Origin: Sindora glabra
Lineage: Eukaryota > Streptophyta > Magnoliopsida > Fabales > Fabaceae
Assembly: GCA_020226215.1 (NCBI GenBank)
Contig: CM035234.1
Coordinates: forward strand, 47,681,275-47,745,274
Direction: 5' to 3'
Length of the DNA: 64,000 nucleotides
Shown piece after piece: positions 24,001 through 36,005 of the stretch; position 1 is the first letter of the stretch; each line of letters begins with the position of its first letter. The position numbers and the translations under genes are program-made. The notes under the pieces are model-generated. The model was not told where the DNA came from. It saw only the letters and a program-made list of their open reading frames with translations, and did not search any database.

Positions 24001-26177
24001 ATTACATGATGATGATATAAATTTGCAAATGTAACATCATTTTCCAAAACATCAAAGAAAATAGAATGTAAACAATTATAGTAGCATGTCTAGAAAATAC
24101 TGGCATGCTGCCACGCACATAAAATTGAAGCATAGATCAAAATTCCAACAATCTTGTGTCATACGTCAAAGAGCACATTCAAACCCAAAACTACAGCTAT
24201 TGGAACATATCATTTATGCTACCTCATGACTTCGTGAGTAATTCTTCAACAATTTGAGAAGGGTATCAGCTCCAAGACAATCACTTGTCATCAAAAGATT
24301 ACTGGGCTTGGCTGCTTTTGAGGAAGATTTCCAACGCAAGTTTGATCTCTGCTCTTGTGTGCTGCACTTGAAAGCCACTGTAGGCAATTCTTCTCTAAGA
24401 TACTTGAGCCATTTCTCTACAGCTTCTCGGGGGACAAGATCTGTCATATCATGAGATCAATATGCTATCAGCCAAGTGAAGCAAATAAATATATAGGTAG
24501 ACATATAGGAGAAAGAAAGTTACCAATTTTATTTAGAAGTAATACAAGATGCTTATCAGGACCAGATTTCGTCACCATCTTTTCCATATCAGTACATCGA
24601 GTACCTAGAGGATCCCGAGCATCAAGCACCTCCAAAATGACATCAGAGGCTTCAACTACCTTCACCAACTCCTTGTAGAATCTTCTGTCTGAGCTATCTG
24701 AAAAACAGAACAGAAGTATATTAAACCTATTAAAATAATAGCTAATATTAAAAAAAAAAAAAGGGAAAGGCAATTATGACCTCAAACGTATTTCTGTCCA
24801 ATAAAAAATTTGAAATACCTCTGCTCTTTCCAATTGCAATGAAATCACCAGTGCTCTCTTTTGCAGAATCTGTTTCAGCCAATTTGGATGCATCATCATC
24901 CTCTAGCAAACCCAACTTCCTCTTTCGTGCCTGAAACATGAGTTTGCAAAAATAAAAATTGAAACTCCATAGGCATGACAAATCATTACTTCATTAGAAG
25001 TAGAAACTACATAGATCAGCCAAATTATGATCAATTTATTAAGTGCCTCTGCAGGACATTGGGGTTCACATAAGTCTACAACTTCTCAATTAGAAATAAG
25101 CAACTATTGGACAAAATAAGAAATTCATATCCTAAATAGACTCGTAAACATCATGTAAATTGATATCTAAGTAGGGCACGTAGTTATAAAAAAAAAAATG
25201 GAAAAACTCACTTGCAAGATTATTCCAGAGTACTCATAAAATTAGAGATACCCTATCATTGATATTGATATATAAGACAATTTAGTGTTCTTCTCAAAAC
25301 CACGATCTATTTTATACTTGTCCGTAGAACTAGAATTTCTAGCCTATAGAGAGAAATGAAGAGATAAATCATAAATCATTTTACAACATGAAAGATACAA
25401 CTTTCAAAATTTTTAACTTTCACCTTGTTGAAAAGATTCAAATAAACTAGAATAACCATCAAAACTGAATTTGCGCATGCAGAGAATAACATAGTAGAAT
25501 AATTATAACTGAAGACAACTTTCAAGAATTCATAAAATTTAAAATAAGTAATCTAATGTCATCCACAAATCCACAGCCTATTTTGAATTGTCTCAATAAC
25601 TACAATTTCCGGTATGCAGAAATAGTTTTTCAAATTCTAAACAGGTGACATGTGATAAGAAAAATATATGTATAAATAAATAAACTTAATACATTGATAA
25701 GTCTTGTTATAGGACAAAAAAACCATACCCTCTCCTTGCGTTCAGCTTTCTTTTGCTCCAATTCCTCAATAGCACGGGCCCTTCTGGCTTCAAGGGCCTT
25801 GAGCTCTTGTTCCTTGAAAGGCCAATCATTGGGTATACCAGGATCCTTCTCAACCTTCCGTTTACGATTTAAGTTGAGTTTTTTAGCTTCTTTGGCCTTC
25901 TTTCTGTGGTGCTCTTTCACCTTCCTTATGATCTTATATTTCTTCCTCAGCGGAACCCTCTTACTCTTACTCTCTGCCAAACAAAACCAATATTTACTCA
26001 AAATTACAAAAACCAATTATTATATTGACGGTGATATTTCGAAGTAACCATTTGAAAATTGACAAGGAAGTTAAAAAAACCATTGATTTATATGCTGATG
26101 ATTCGGAAGAGAAGCAGATAGGTAGATGAGGGGTGTTAGCCCTGTATGTTATACTTACTCTTGCTCTTTTTCACCAT
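21015..26177 (-). CDS. NSN1: Nucleostemin-like nucleolar GTPase (NSN1 type)
   Basis: Nine exons (minus): 26159-26177, 25729-25973, 24819-24930, 24524-24697, 24223-24440, 23073-23337, 22186-22365, 21858-22066, 21015-21383. All introns are GT..AG and phases agree, giving 596 aa; the Arabidopsis protein is about 580. The N-terminus (1-90) is very Lys/Arg-rich with a predicted coiled coil, the nucleolar-targeting GN3L-type region (EKDPGIPNDWPFKEQELKAL). The GTPase domain is circularly permuted as in the YlqF/YawG family: G4 NKID at 181-184 precedes the P-loop GLPNVGKSS at 267-275, then ATPGLT at 290-295 (G2) and DCPGV at 311-315 (G3). The C-terminal tail is acidic. Known family role: assembly and export of pre-60S ribosomal subunits in the nucleolus; in plants also growth and floral development. 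All motif residues are intact, so the gene looks functional. Confidence 0.96.
21384..21857 (-). other. NSN1 intron 8 with a 64 bp tandem duplication
   Basis: Within this intron a unit beginning GAAAAACCCTCAAGCTCC occurs at 21459 and again at 21523, nearly identical across 64 bases. The splice sites lie outside the duplication. The recent look of the repeat suggests length variation between related lines. Confidence 0.75.
22366..23072 (-). other. NSN1 intron 6, possible MITE inside
   Basis: The intron carries a stretch from about 22430 (GGGCTTGTTTGATA) to about 22635 (GGTGCCAAACATA) whose ends are loosely inverted (TGTTTG..CAAACA), as in some hAT-type MITEs. A (GAA)n run lies at about 22869-22885. 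There is no coding sequence. Confidence 0.35.
23338..24222 (-). other. NSN1 intron 5
   Basis: An 885 bp GT..AG intron between the exon ending RSHE and the exon starting with the IKKSITVG block just before the P-loop. I see no gene or repeat in it. Confidence 0.8.
24931..25728 (-). other. NSN1 intron 2
   Basis: A 798 bp GT..AG intron in phase 0 between KERxRKR-coding exons. I see no embedded feature. Confidence 0.8.
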
Positions 26178-26340
26178 TTTACGATTCTTCTTTCAGTTCG
26201 GTATGAAACCTGTTCCTTGGATGGAGAACACCGCCAAGAATTAGCTGCGCAAGGGCTCCAAGGTTTTGTCCAGCAACACTAGGGTTTTCGTTTGGCGGGT
26301 TGGTATACTCCACGTCCCCGTTGGCATAGTTCAGGGATTT
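26178..26340 (-). promoter_or_regulatory. NSN1 5' UTR/promoter with telo-box
   Basis: Immediately upstream of the start codon the composition becomes mixed, unlike the AT-rich DNA beyond 26340. On the minus strand AAACCCTA lies at 26280-26287, about 100 bases before the ATG. This telo-box is established as a common promoter element of plant ribosomal-protein and ribosome-biogenesis genes, which fits the product. I do not see a clear TATA box. Transcription start is unknown. Confidence 0.55.
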
Positions 26341-28115
26341 TAAACAGGCTGCTCATTCAATTTTAATTACATATCCACCATTATTTTAGGTATTAATTTT
26401 AAATAATAGGACAGATAATTTATTAACAAGGGTTAAAATATACTAATTTGAAATTGTCAGATACACTTAACAAATACATCTTAGATGCTTATGTTTTTAC
26501 AAATTTTTTAAATAGGTATTTATAATTTTTAAAATTTTGAATTGAATCATTAATGAAATGAATAAAAAAAGGAAAAAAGAAAAATAATAAAATACAATAA
26601 TTAATTTTAAATTTTAGATTTAATATCATTGAAATTAAGGTACATTTTATACATATTAAATAATTTAAATAATATTTATTTATACATGCTAAATACTAAA
26701 TATTTTAATAACTTAAAATAATAAAAAATAAATATTTTATAATAACTTAAAATAGTCTAATATTTTAAGTTAATGATTATGTACTTAAGATATTGAATTC
26801 AAAATTTAAATTTAATTATTATACTTTATTTATATAAACTATAAGTATTTATGAACTTAATTTTTATAAAATGTTTCTTTTACATTTAAAATTTATCCAT
26901 AATTTTTTCATTTTTATTTTATTTTTCTTTTTCATTTTTTTGTCTTCCTTTTTCTTTTTTGCATTTTGTAGTCATTTGCAACTCTTCAACCTTCCATGTA
27001 CTAAATTATTTAGCGTAAAAAATATCATTTTATCAAAATTTAAGAAGTATTGGAACCTATTTAGAAAACATGTAAGACCTAAGGTGCTTTAAAACTTTAA
27101 AAATTTAAAATTATAGGACTAGAAAAATGAGAAATTACAAGGATTCAAAGAACAATTTTACCTTATTATTATTATTATTATTATTTAGGAAAAATTATAC
27201 TTTACTCACTTATGATTTCGTCAATTTTCACATAACTCATTTATGTTTCCAAGCATTAAATTTTGCCTACTTGTACTTTTAACTACTAGTATTTTGCCCA
27301 CCTATACTTTCTTTCATCTACTTTACACTATTGTTGGCCATTTCTTTTTGCCCTTATTATTATTAATCATCGTCCACCCTCATCCTGTCACCATTCACCA
27401 TCTCCTTTAATTACTCACTATTGTTGACTATCATCCATCAATACGACCAAAATGATTAAGTACTTTTTTAAGAACATTTTTTGTAATTTAAAAATAATTT
27501 TAAAATATAATTTAATTAAAATACTATGTGAGTATTTAGTTCATAGAATATTTTAAAAGAATTTTATATTTTTATATTTGATTTAAAATTTTTAAAAACT
27601 CTTGAAAATGTAAGATTCTTTTAAAAAATTTTAACTTAATTTTTTCACAAAATATTCCTATAAAAAGGTGAGTATTTTCAATTCTCATGAGATGATAATG
27701 TTTTTAAATAAAAGAAAAAAGGGAAATTTTATTCTTGTTTTTACCAAAACCCTAATTTAAGTCATTTCTTATTCTCTAATGCTATAATCATTATGCATTG
27801 CTTTTTTTTCAAATCATTGTTCTACCTTCATCTTTCAATTGGAGGGAGCTTGTAACCATTCACCAAAGCTTGCTTTCTATTTTTGATAATTAACAAGTTA
27901 GGATTCTCTTCATTTATAAATTATATGTAATTTAGTCATCTACAAATTTACTCATGACAATATAGTCAAATTCTTAGTTTTTTACCTATGACTGAATGTA
28001 TTTTGGATTTTTTTAATTTATATGTATTTAATGGAGGAAAGGGATGAGTATTCTAGTAAAGCTTTAACTATTATATGAAGGATGCATTTAAGTTACAAAA
28101 CTACTAAACTTGGCT
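26341..28115. other. AT-rich intergenic DNA, no gene seen
   Basis: No gene is supported. A (TTA)n run lies at about 27160-27185. The 73-codon plus frame at 26871 is Phe-rich low complexity. Confidence 0.55.
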
Positions 28116-28119
28116 GCCA

Positions 28120-28860
28120 TTGTATTTATGCTTAACAATTATTCCTTCATTTTACCAATTTGCATTTTTCATGCAAAACAAAAGTTTATTAGATGTAAGC
28201 ATGATAAAGGAAAGATGGGAAATCTTAACTAAGGAAGAGGATATTCTTAATCATAGTGTGAAAAAGGCTAAACCAACTAGCAATGGAGGGGAGATAGGTG
28301 TTTTTATAGAAGATATGGATTATCCTTCTAAGGTTTAAGGGACAGAAAAGGTACATAAAACTTGCTCTTATAAGGATTCCTTGTTTAACATTAATGGAAC
28401 CCATGTTAGAGGTAATGATGATAATGAAATTGTTCTAAAGATTAATTTAAAGGTTGATGAGGAAGAGGTGCTGGTTAAAGAAAATTGGAAAGAGATTAAT
28501 CCTTTTTTCCTTGAAGTTATGATTTCTACAAAAGAAAGGAAAAGCTCATGCCAGCTTTGGAAATTATCATTAATTGTTAAATTATTAAGAAAGAGGCTAG
28601 GTTATAAGTACTTGAAGTTGATATTGGAAAGAATATGATGCTATACTAGTTCTTTTGAATTTATTGATGTAAGGAATGATTACTTTCTTATGTAGTTTAA
28701 TGATGTAAAAGATTATAGTAATGTGATGTAAAATGGTTTGTGGATGATAGTTAAGCATTATCGATTATGCAAAGATGGAGGCCTAAATTTAATCCATTTG
28801 ATGAATTTTTTTAAAGTTATGAATATTATTAATTGAATACTATAATAAGCATTTTCTTTA
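28120..28860 (+). pseudogene. LINE ORF1 fragment (DUF4283), truncated
   Basis: On the plus strand the sequence reads MIKERWEILTKEEDIL, then CQLWKLSLIVKLLRKRLGYK (about 28553-28615), then EFIDVRNDYFL, NGLWMIVKHYRL and a D-G-G-L-N-L-I-H segment. This is the order of the gag-like DUF4283 region of plant LINE ORF1: PWK..LIVKLLGRK.GY, then ID..NDYFL, then GPWM..DHYL. At least three stops break it. No zinc knuckle or ORF2 follows, because Ty3/gypsy sequence starts near 28900. It may be a 5' piece of a LINE cut by that element. Confidence 0.65.
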
Positions 28861-28929
28861 GATAACGGATGATAGGATCAAGCATACTATAAAGGTATAT
28901 CTTTATATGTTCTAGGAGAAAGAGGGAAT

Positions 28930-29770
28930 TTCGATTATTAAGAAGGGCAAGTTTGCTATTATTTATATAAATTAGAATTTAAGTTTTAAGGTTCTTTACA
29001 ACAAGCATTAGGAAATTAATTACATTTTAGCACATCTTTCTATCCTTAAATAGATAGATACTCAAAAAAGACCATTTGATTGTTGGAAGATATGCTTTGG
29101 GTATGTGCTTTTAAGTTCAAAGGAAATTAGGAAAAATACTTATTATTAGTAAAATTTGCCTATAATAATAATCATCAATTAAGTATTAAGATGGCCTAAT
29201 TTGAAGTACTATATGGGCAAAGATGTAGGTCATCAATAAGATGGTTTGAGCCAAGTGAGGCTAAATTCTTGGGATCAAATTTGGTTACAAATGCAATAGA
29301 GAAAGTATAAATTATTTAAAACTAATTGAAAACTGTACAAGATTAGCAAAAGTCTTACACAAATAAAAGGAATAAGGATTTTGAATTTTAAAAAGAAAAG
29401 TAAGTTTTTTTCTTAAGGTATCTCTAATGAAAGGAGGTATGCATTTTAAAAAGAAAAGCCATATTTCTAATTATCTATCAGTAAGAATGGTAGTGTACTA
29501 ATTAGACTTACTTAATAGTTTGCATGCCATTCATCCCATGCATCCACATATCTATGCTTTAAAGGTATATGCCAAATGTTTCTCATGTTATTAAAGAGGA
29601 ACCTTTTTAGTTGGATAAAAATCTATCTTATAAAGAACAACTGATGATGATCTTTAATTATCAAGTTCAAAAATTAAGGTCAAAGGAAGTATTACCATTA
29701 GAAGTCATGTGAGAGCATCATAGAAAAGAAGCCACTTCAAGTAGGAAACAAACATGTAAAAGAAATATCC
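28930..29770 (+). pseudogene. Ty3/gypsy integrase and chromodomain-region remnant
   Basis: Plus-strand translation gives, across stops and frameshifts, the end of a gypsy polyprotein. The conserved LEDML..VL block appears as CWKICFGYVLLSS (about 29075). EFAYNN..S..MAPFE..YGRRCRSP appears as IIINHQLSIKMA and FEVLYGQRCRSSIRWFEP (29160-29260). QKSYxxxRRxDLEF appears as QKSYTNKRNKDFEF (about 29345). VS.MKG follows near 29420, and the EEQPV.I.D.QV..LRSK segment appears as YKEQLMMIFNYQVQKLRSKE at about 29625-29690. These are the integrase core end and the linker toward the chromodomain of Tekay/Del-like elements. It is not functional. Confidence 0.8.
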
Positions 29771-29867
29771 TTATTTATTTGGTAAATTATAAAACTTAAA
29801 ATGCATTTTCAGTAGTTCCATAGGTTGTCACATGCACCAATCTAGAGAATTTGAGAATGAATTCTTT

Positions 29868-29881
29868 TAAAGGGAGAGTAT
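29868..29881 (+). other. Polypurine tract of the gypsy remnant
   Basis: AAAGGGAGAG lies directly before the TGTTATGCCC start of the 3' LTR, where second-strand DNA priming occurs in gypsy elements. Confidence 0.6.
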
Positions 29882-31496
29882 TGTTATGCCCTAAGAATTT
29901 AATAAATTTTTGTTTCTAATTTTAATAGGTTATATTAGAACTTTAAAGATTTAGTTGAGATAAATGGTTACTTGTCAAAGTAAATTAGTATAAGAAATAT
30001 TTGAGATAAAGGTGCTAGGAATTTTAATAAAAGAAAGATTATTAAATTTTTTAGGAATAATGTATGATTAGAGAATAGAGCAGGAGGAATTTATAGTTTA
30101 TTTATGTTAATTAGAAACTCATTGGTTATGGAATTATTAGAAAGCTTTATTAGTGATACAGGGAGTGAATGATAAATAATTCTAATAATAAGAATTTGAG
30201 AGAAAGATTACTTAGATACAAGAAAGACAAATGATTCTAATAATAAGAATTTAAGAGGAAGATTACTTAAATGCAAGAAGGAGATTTAAAAAGGGATTTC
30301 CACAACCTTATTTAATATTTTGCCTTTAACCTTTTTCCAACCTCATCAAACTACTCATCTACTTCCTTTTCATCTCATTTTTTTACTCTCATTCACTTGC
30401 CTTACCAACCTTAACCTTTTAAAATTAAGAAGAGAAAGATCCATCTCTTTTCCTTAAAAGGTAAGCAACTACTAAATCTTTAACTTCTCATAAATTGATC
30501 TTTTTAACTTCCTTTATTTCTTCCTTTTCACTTAAATTATTAATTAGTTTTGGTTAGCAAAAGTTGGATTAGATATGCCTTAACTAAAAACTCTTGTTTA
30601 ATATTTAAAGGCTTATGCACCTTAATTCTTTACTGCAAGTCCTTCCTTTAAAAGTTATGAATAACATTCCACCTAAATCTTAATTTAAATTTCACTGTTT
30701 TACTTATTTATGTTCTTATAGGGCTTTTAGAAGGATTTAAATTAAATTGTCTTTTAAGCTTGAAATTAAGGTTTTAATAAGGGATTTTATTTTTTAGAAG
30801 TAAATATTATGGGATTTGAAAGTTTAGTTACAAGATTGTATGTTAAGAATGAGATTTAGATGGTTATTTATGGCGGATAATAGTGATTTTATAGAAAAAT
30901 CTATAAATTGTGAAGCTATACTCAACTATTTAGTCAACTATATCTAGTAAAGTTGTTCTCTAGGCTAATATAATTAATTACATAATCGATTATATCTCAT
31001 CATAATTGTTCTCTAAATAGACATAATTAACTAGATAATCAACTATGTTTAGCAAAGTCATTTTTTAACTCTCATAGTTAACTGTATAATTTATTATGGT
31101 TGAGAAAGTTCTTTTCTGGACACTTATAATTGAGCATATAGTTTATTAGTGCCCTATTTTCTTTCATATTATTCATTTAATGGAATTGAATAGCATTGTA
31201 CCTTCTTACTTATGTAAAATGAGAATTGATAACATCCATATGAATAATAAGGAGTAAAATGAGTGCATCAACATGTTTGTAATTGCAAAGTATTGGAGAA
31301 TACATAACTTGGTTTTATTATGTTATGATCCATAAAACTTTAAACTTTAGCTTTATGTTTGAATTAATGAGTATTTTATGGTCTTTGCTTGCATATGTCA
31401 ATGACTGTGTTATGAATATGGAATTAAAGCATTAACTTCAATACAATTATTGGGTTATTGATTGTATAATTGATAAGAATGATAATGTGCAAGTGA

Positions 31497-31591
<95 letters not shown>

Positions 31592-32008
31592 GTTTATCTA
31601 TCAAATTTGTATGCCTATTTATGAAGGAATAAAGCTAACCCTTTGTAAAAAGATAAGGTTAATTAAAAGTTATAAGAAGGTTTACTTGATTGTGTTCTCT
31701 TATGGATAGTTATCTTGCTAACCCTCTTTAAGTGGAATTAGTACATTGGTCGGTAAATAAACTTTACAGATGTGATTGTTTAAGCTCTTGCTTTAATTAA
31801 TTATTTCCTAATAAGTCCATATAGGATTTCTTGTCCCTTATAGATGAGCAAGCAGAATTATTTATTTACAATTCCATGAATTTAAATTTTCTAAATAGAA
31901 TGTCATTTCATTAAGTTTCTAGACTTACTTTTTTCGTGGTTTGTATTTTCAAATACTTTATCTAAGGTTCTTTCACTATCACTTCCATAGTAAGCAAGTT
32001 TATTGTAT
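29882..32008 (+). mobile_element. 3' LTR of the Ty3/gypsy remnant (right edge approximate)
   Basis: It starts TGTTATGCCCTAAG just after the polypurine tract and downstream of integrase, as a 3' LTR must. A pyrimidine-rich leader ending in AAAAGGTAAG (about 30455) resembles the leader splice site of the other LTRs here. At 30930-31150 it carries degenerate repeats of TAGTCAACTAT / ATAATCGATTAT. A compound microsatellite lies at 31498-31588. The right end is placed near 32008, where the oppositely oriented LTR begins; no clear terminal CA or target duplication is seen. Confidence 0.6.
31498..31588. repeat. (AT)n(GT)n compound microsatellite
   Basis: About 19 AT units pass directly into about 25 GT units within the plus-strand LTR. 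Runs of this length are likely polymorphic and could adopt Z-DNA or cruciform structure. Confidence 0.9.
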
Positions 32009-33160
32009 TATGAATTATGACCTATGACCTAACTCTAGTTATTACTAGTATGGAACTTGATTACTTAATTTCCACTAGTCTAACCTATTTTTCTTTATTA
32101 ATATACTAAAACATATAAGGAATAATAAAAGAATATTACCAAAAAGCAAAAGGAAGATAACTAAATTTCATTTAATAGAATATTTTAACAATAAAGAGGA
32201 GTTAGATTTACATATAATCTATCTAATTTTTAGGATAACCTGACCTAATTAGCTTTAAATAAGATAAGTTTGTATTCCTTTTGCTTTTAATCTTGTACAG
32301 AACAAGTTCTAAAATATCTATTTACAACAAATTATTTATTGTTGCCCTTAGTTGTAATATGAGTTTCTTGAAAGTTCAACTTTAAGATGATGGTGGTGAA
32401 GGCTTAACATGTGAATCTATAAAATAAAAATACGAAAGGTAATTCTAGGACTCAGTGAGTAAACTTCCTAGAATCAATAGATTATAAGAAAATATTTAAT
32501 TTTTACTAACTTGATTTTCCTTCCTTTTATTCATGTTATTTATCCTAAACAATACCAAGCTTAATTAATAATAATTAGGATATAATATTAAGTAATATTT
32601 TGTAAAGGCAATAAGGACAAAGATCATAACCTCACTTACTCCTAATTCACAACTCAAAATATAAACATTATCAAATCATAATAATTCTAATTTAAGGAAA
32701 ACATTTCAATAACATTTTAGGCTCTTTTCTCTTTAGCATTGTCCACCACTACTGGGGAAGGTGTAGGACTTATCTTACCTTCTCTAATAGGGCAAACAAA
32801 TTTCCTTCTCTTATAAGCAAGCTAGATTGTGTGATTAACTTGCAATAAATTGGCTTGACTCGATCAGACCAAAAAGGCAAGTAAACATCTTTGTGACTTC
32901 TAATTATTCTTATCTTTTCATAAACTCATTTTTATCCTTCTAAAGTCTGCCTTATATATTCACAAACATTTATCAAGTTTGGTTTGATTCACAATAATCA
33001 TCAATACACCTTTTATATCAATTCCTTAATCATTGGCACACATTAAGTTCAATTATCACAATTTAAGTAATTTCATATCATATTTTATAAATCAACACCT
33101 TCATGCCTTCTTGCATGGTCACACATTAACCATTCATCTTATATTTATTGACAACACTTG

Positions 33161-33487
33161 TATTTTCATATAAAGAAACTTATTTTATTCTTCATCATTT
33201 GAAAAGGAAGTAATTATTAAGAATACAAGGATGATAGTCGATTATATACTTGACTATACACTACTTGAGAACAATTTCTTAAGGTATAGTCAACTAAAGC
33301 CCTCTAAAAAGCAAAGGAACAATTATATTTTCATATAAAAAGACTCATTTTATTTTTCATCATTTGAAAAGGAAGCAATTATTAAGATTACAGTTGTGAT
33401 AATCAATTATATACTTGACTATACACTACCTGAGAACAATTTCTTAAGGCATAGTCAACTATAGCCTTCTAAAGAGCAAAGGAACAA
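33161..33487. repeat. 164 bp tandem duplication inside the minus LTR
   Basis: The unit beginning TATTTTCATATAAA at 33161 recurs at 33325 with few changes, and each copy ends in TAGTCAACTA..GCAAAGGAACAA. Nearby (33490-33740) lie further TAGTCAACTA / TAGTCGACTAT motifs. Confidence 0.75.
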
Positions 33488-34369
33488 ACTTATAGTCAAC
33501 TACGTAATTGATTATAAATTTGTTGAAAATAAGAGCATAGTCGACTATGAAGTCAATTACAAAGCCATGTGAGAGTAATCCTAATAACTTATAATTAGTA
33601 CGCAATCCCCAAGAGTAACTTTTTAAGGGTATAGTTAACTATATAATTAAATATAAGAAGTCTAAGAGCAATACTATAGAATGATAGTTAGATATGTAGT
33701 TGACTATACTTATATAGGATCTAGTCCTTGAGCATATAATTGGTTATGTTATTGACTGTCATATGAATTTCCTACAAAATCCAATGCAAATACCCTATTT
33801 ATATGGCATAAATTCCAGCCAAACTTATTTATTAGGCTGCTAATCCTTAACTAAATCATTCATACACACATATATCACTTTATTTATACTAATTTCAACA
33901 TCAAATTCAAATCAAATATCACAATCAACAAATTTGCTATATAATCATCAAAAATCTAAAAACCTCAACTTAATTCAAATTATTTCAATTTAATCTTTAA
34001 ATTAAAGCTAGGATGTTTACTCACCTTACTTGGAGGAGATATTTAGAAGTTAAGATTAAGAGTTAGTGGTTCCTAATCATTTGAAACTAACAAGTTTAAG
34101 ATTAAGGTTCATATTTTCCTTTTTAAGCTCAATGCTTGAGTTTCAGTAAATACAAAGGAAAAATTGAAAGAAGCTTAACATTAATGGATGTTTAGGTGTT
34201 CTTACCTTGATTATATGAAGAATATGGTGAAAATTGACTCCTTTTTTGCTCTAAATCAGGAAAAAGAATAAAATCAAATGAAAAAGATGGAAAGGAAGAT
34301 GTTTCTAAGGGTTTTATGTTGGAAAATGATGGATTGGTTGAAATGAAGGAATAAAATGGGAAATAAGTA

Positions 34370-34374
34370 GGGGT
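34370..34374 (+). repeat. Target-site duplication GGGGT, left copy
   Basis: GGGGT precedes TGTTAG at 34375 and recurs at 36001-36005 after CTAATA. Confidence 0.75.
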
Positions 34375-36000
34375 TGTTAGTTTGTGTTCTAGGAGCCAAT
34401 CATAGAAATGATTGCAATATTATACAATGTATTATGTTTCGTTTTGGCAATATAATTATTATATTTTATTTTGCATAAATTGTAACTTAAATATAATAAT
34501 TATCCTTGAAATAGTTTTGCTATTTCTAAAATGCTCCTAGTCAAGTATTATTACGAAAAAAATAGTAATAATATATCGAGACTAGCATGTATAGTGACTG
34601 ATGATTATGAATCATGAATATGTGATATCAAGTTAATACATGAGTATATTGTTAGTGAACAATGTACTGGACCGACCCACTGTGAGAATATTATATGGAT
34701 AAACGTGTCATTAGTTATTTTCATATGATCACAAATGCGCATAATCCTTTAACCTAAAGTCATTACGGTTCCCTACATAAGGAGTTACTCACTTTGATAT
34801 CGTCCTACGCCACTTTTAATTGGGATGACGAGTAGGACGTTGATTGGGTGTATCACAAATCACGCAGAGGAAAGTAAGTGATGTAGATAGGATTTTGTTA
34901 CTCTTGTATGAAAGAGAAATATCCTTGGGTCCCTTGATTGAGTGAGACTTAGAAATACATGGCCATGCTCAATTGGATTAATATGTGATATTGATCATTT
35001 GTTTTAAGTCTACTCAGTATTAAGAAATATAAATTGAATATTGACGAGGATGACACATTCCATGCCTCCAATTCGATTTAGATATTGTTACAAAAGGGAT
35101 TATGATGCAAAATATTGATCATATATTAGGTAGATATCGAATCATAGACATTCTTACTACTTGAGTAGCAATGATGTATTGCTAGATACTGCTCACTATC
35201 TATGACCCAAAATGAGTCATTATCAACGTAGTAAGAACCTATAGGGTCACACAAAAGGAGTAGGAATAAGATAATAATTAATTAAATTTTAGTTAGACTA
35301 AAATTCAATAATTGGACTTATTTTCATGCATATATATATTATTATAATAATATATATTTATTCACGTAATATATATATTATATTATGTGATATTATTTGA
35401 TATTAAAGTAATATCAGATAATTATATTATGAGATAATATTATTATTATCTAATATAAGATAATTATATGCCAATTTAATATTAGATGATTATATTATGA
35501 GATAATGTTATTATTATCTAATATTAAATAATTAATAAGATACGTCCTATCTCTTCTCACTCTCTCTAGGATAAGGATAAGGTAATAGTTATTTAGTGTG
35601 ATTAGGATTTTTGAAGCATTATCCTAGTGAGACTAGAATTATGATATGCCTTAGTTCTATAAAAGGACTTGAAGGCAACACATTATAATTCACGCTCATA
35701 AGCTTCATCAAATCCTAAATTACTCTAGAAAATGTCCAAATCCATCTAGTGAGAGAAACAAATCCTAGCAGCTTCGTGGAAGGGAGAAGTCGTTGTTCAC
35801 TCTGTGTGGATACCCATAGAGACATTATACCTTTCGGTCGGCGTTTGATTCATCTCGGTCTCTCAAGGATTTATTCAGAAAGAACACGAGCATAAATAAG
35901 TGAAACCCTAATACTGGTTTATGACTTTTGCATAGATCCTAAGAAGGTTTTGGATTAAAATTTTAAAATTTCGTTGCGTATGTTGACCCGAACTCTAATA
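34375..36000 (+). mobile_element. Solo LTR (probably Ty1/copia) inserted in the minus LTR
   Basis: This 1626 bp unit starts TGTTAG and ends CTAATA. The expected terminus for a matching inverted repeat is CTAACA, so one base has changed. GGGGT flanks both sides. A good TATA box, TATAAAA, lies at 35658-35664, followed by a mixed-composition transcribed-looking stretch, so promoter direction is plus. The neighbouring sequence joins cleanly if the unit and one GGGGT are removed. There is no polyprotein, primer site or partner LTR, so it is a solo LTR. Assignment to copia rests on size and the general look of the 3' part and is not firm. Confidence 0.75.
35658..35664 (+). promoter_or_regulatory. 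LTR TATA box
   Basis: TATAAAA followed by GGACTTGAAGG in the last quarter of the solo LTR, the usual place for the U3/R promoter. Confidence 0.55.
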
Positions 36001-36005
36001 GGGGT
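36001..36005 (+). repeat. Target-site duplication GGGGT, right copy
   Basis: Matches 34370-34374. Confidence 0.75.

Noticed and set aside
24254..24678. Plus-strand open frames of 66 and 107 codons
   Set aside because: They lie antisense to NSN1 exons 4 and 5, whose reading is proven by splice phase and GTPase motifs.
25694..26047. Plus-strand 117-codon frame
   Set aside because: Antisense shadow of the Lys/Glu-rich NSN1 exon 2.
29882..32008. Solo LTR
   Set aside because: It follows integrase and a polypurine tract, so it is the 3' LTR of a partial element rather than a solo LTR; no flanking duplication was found.
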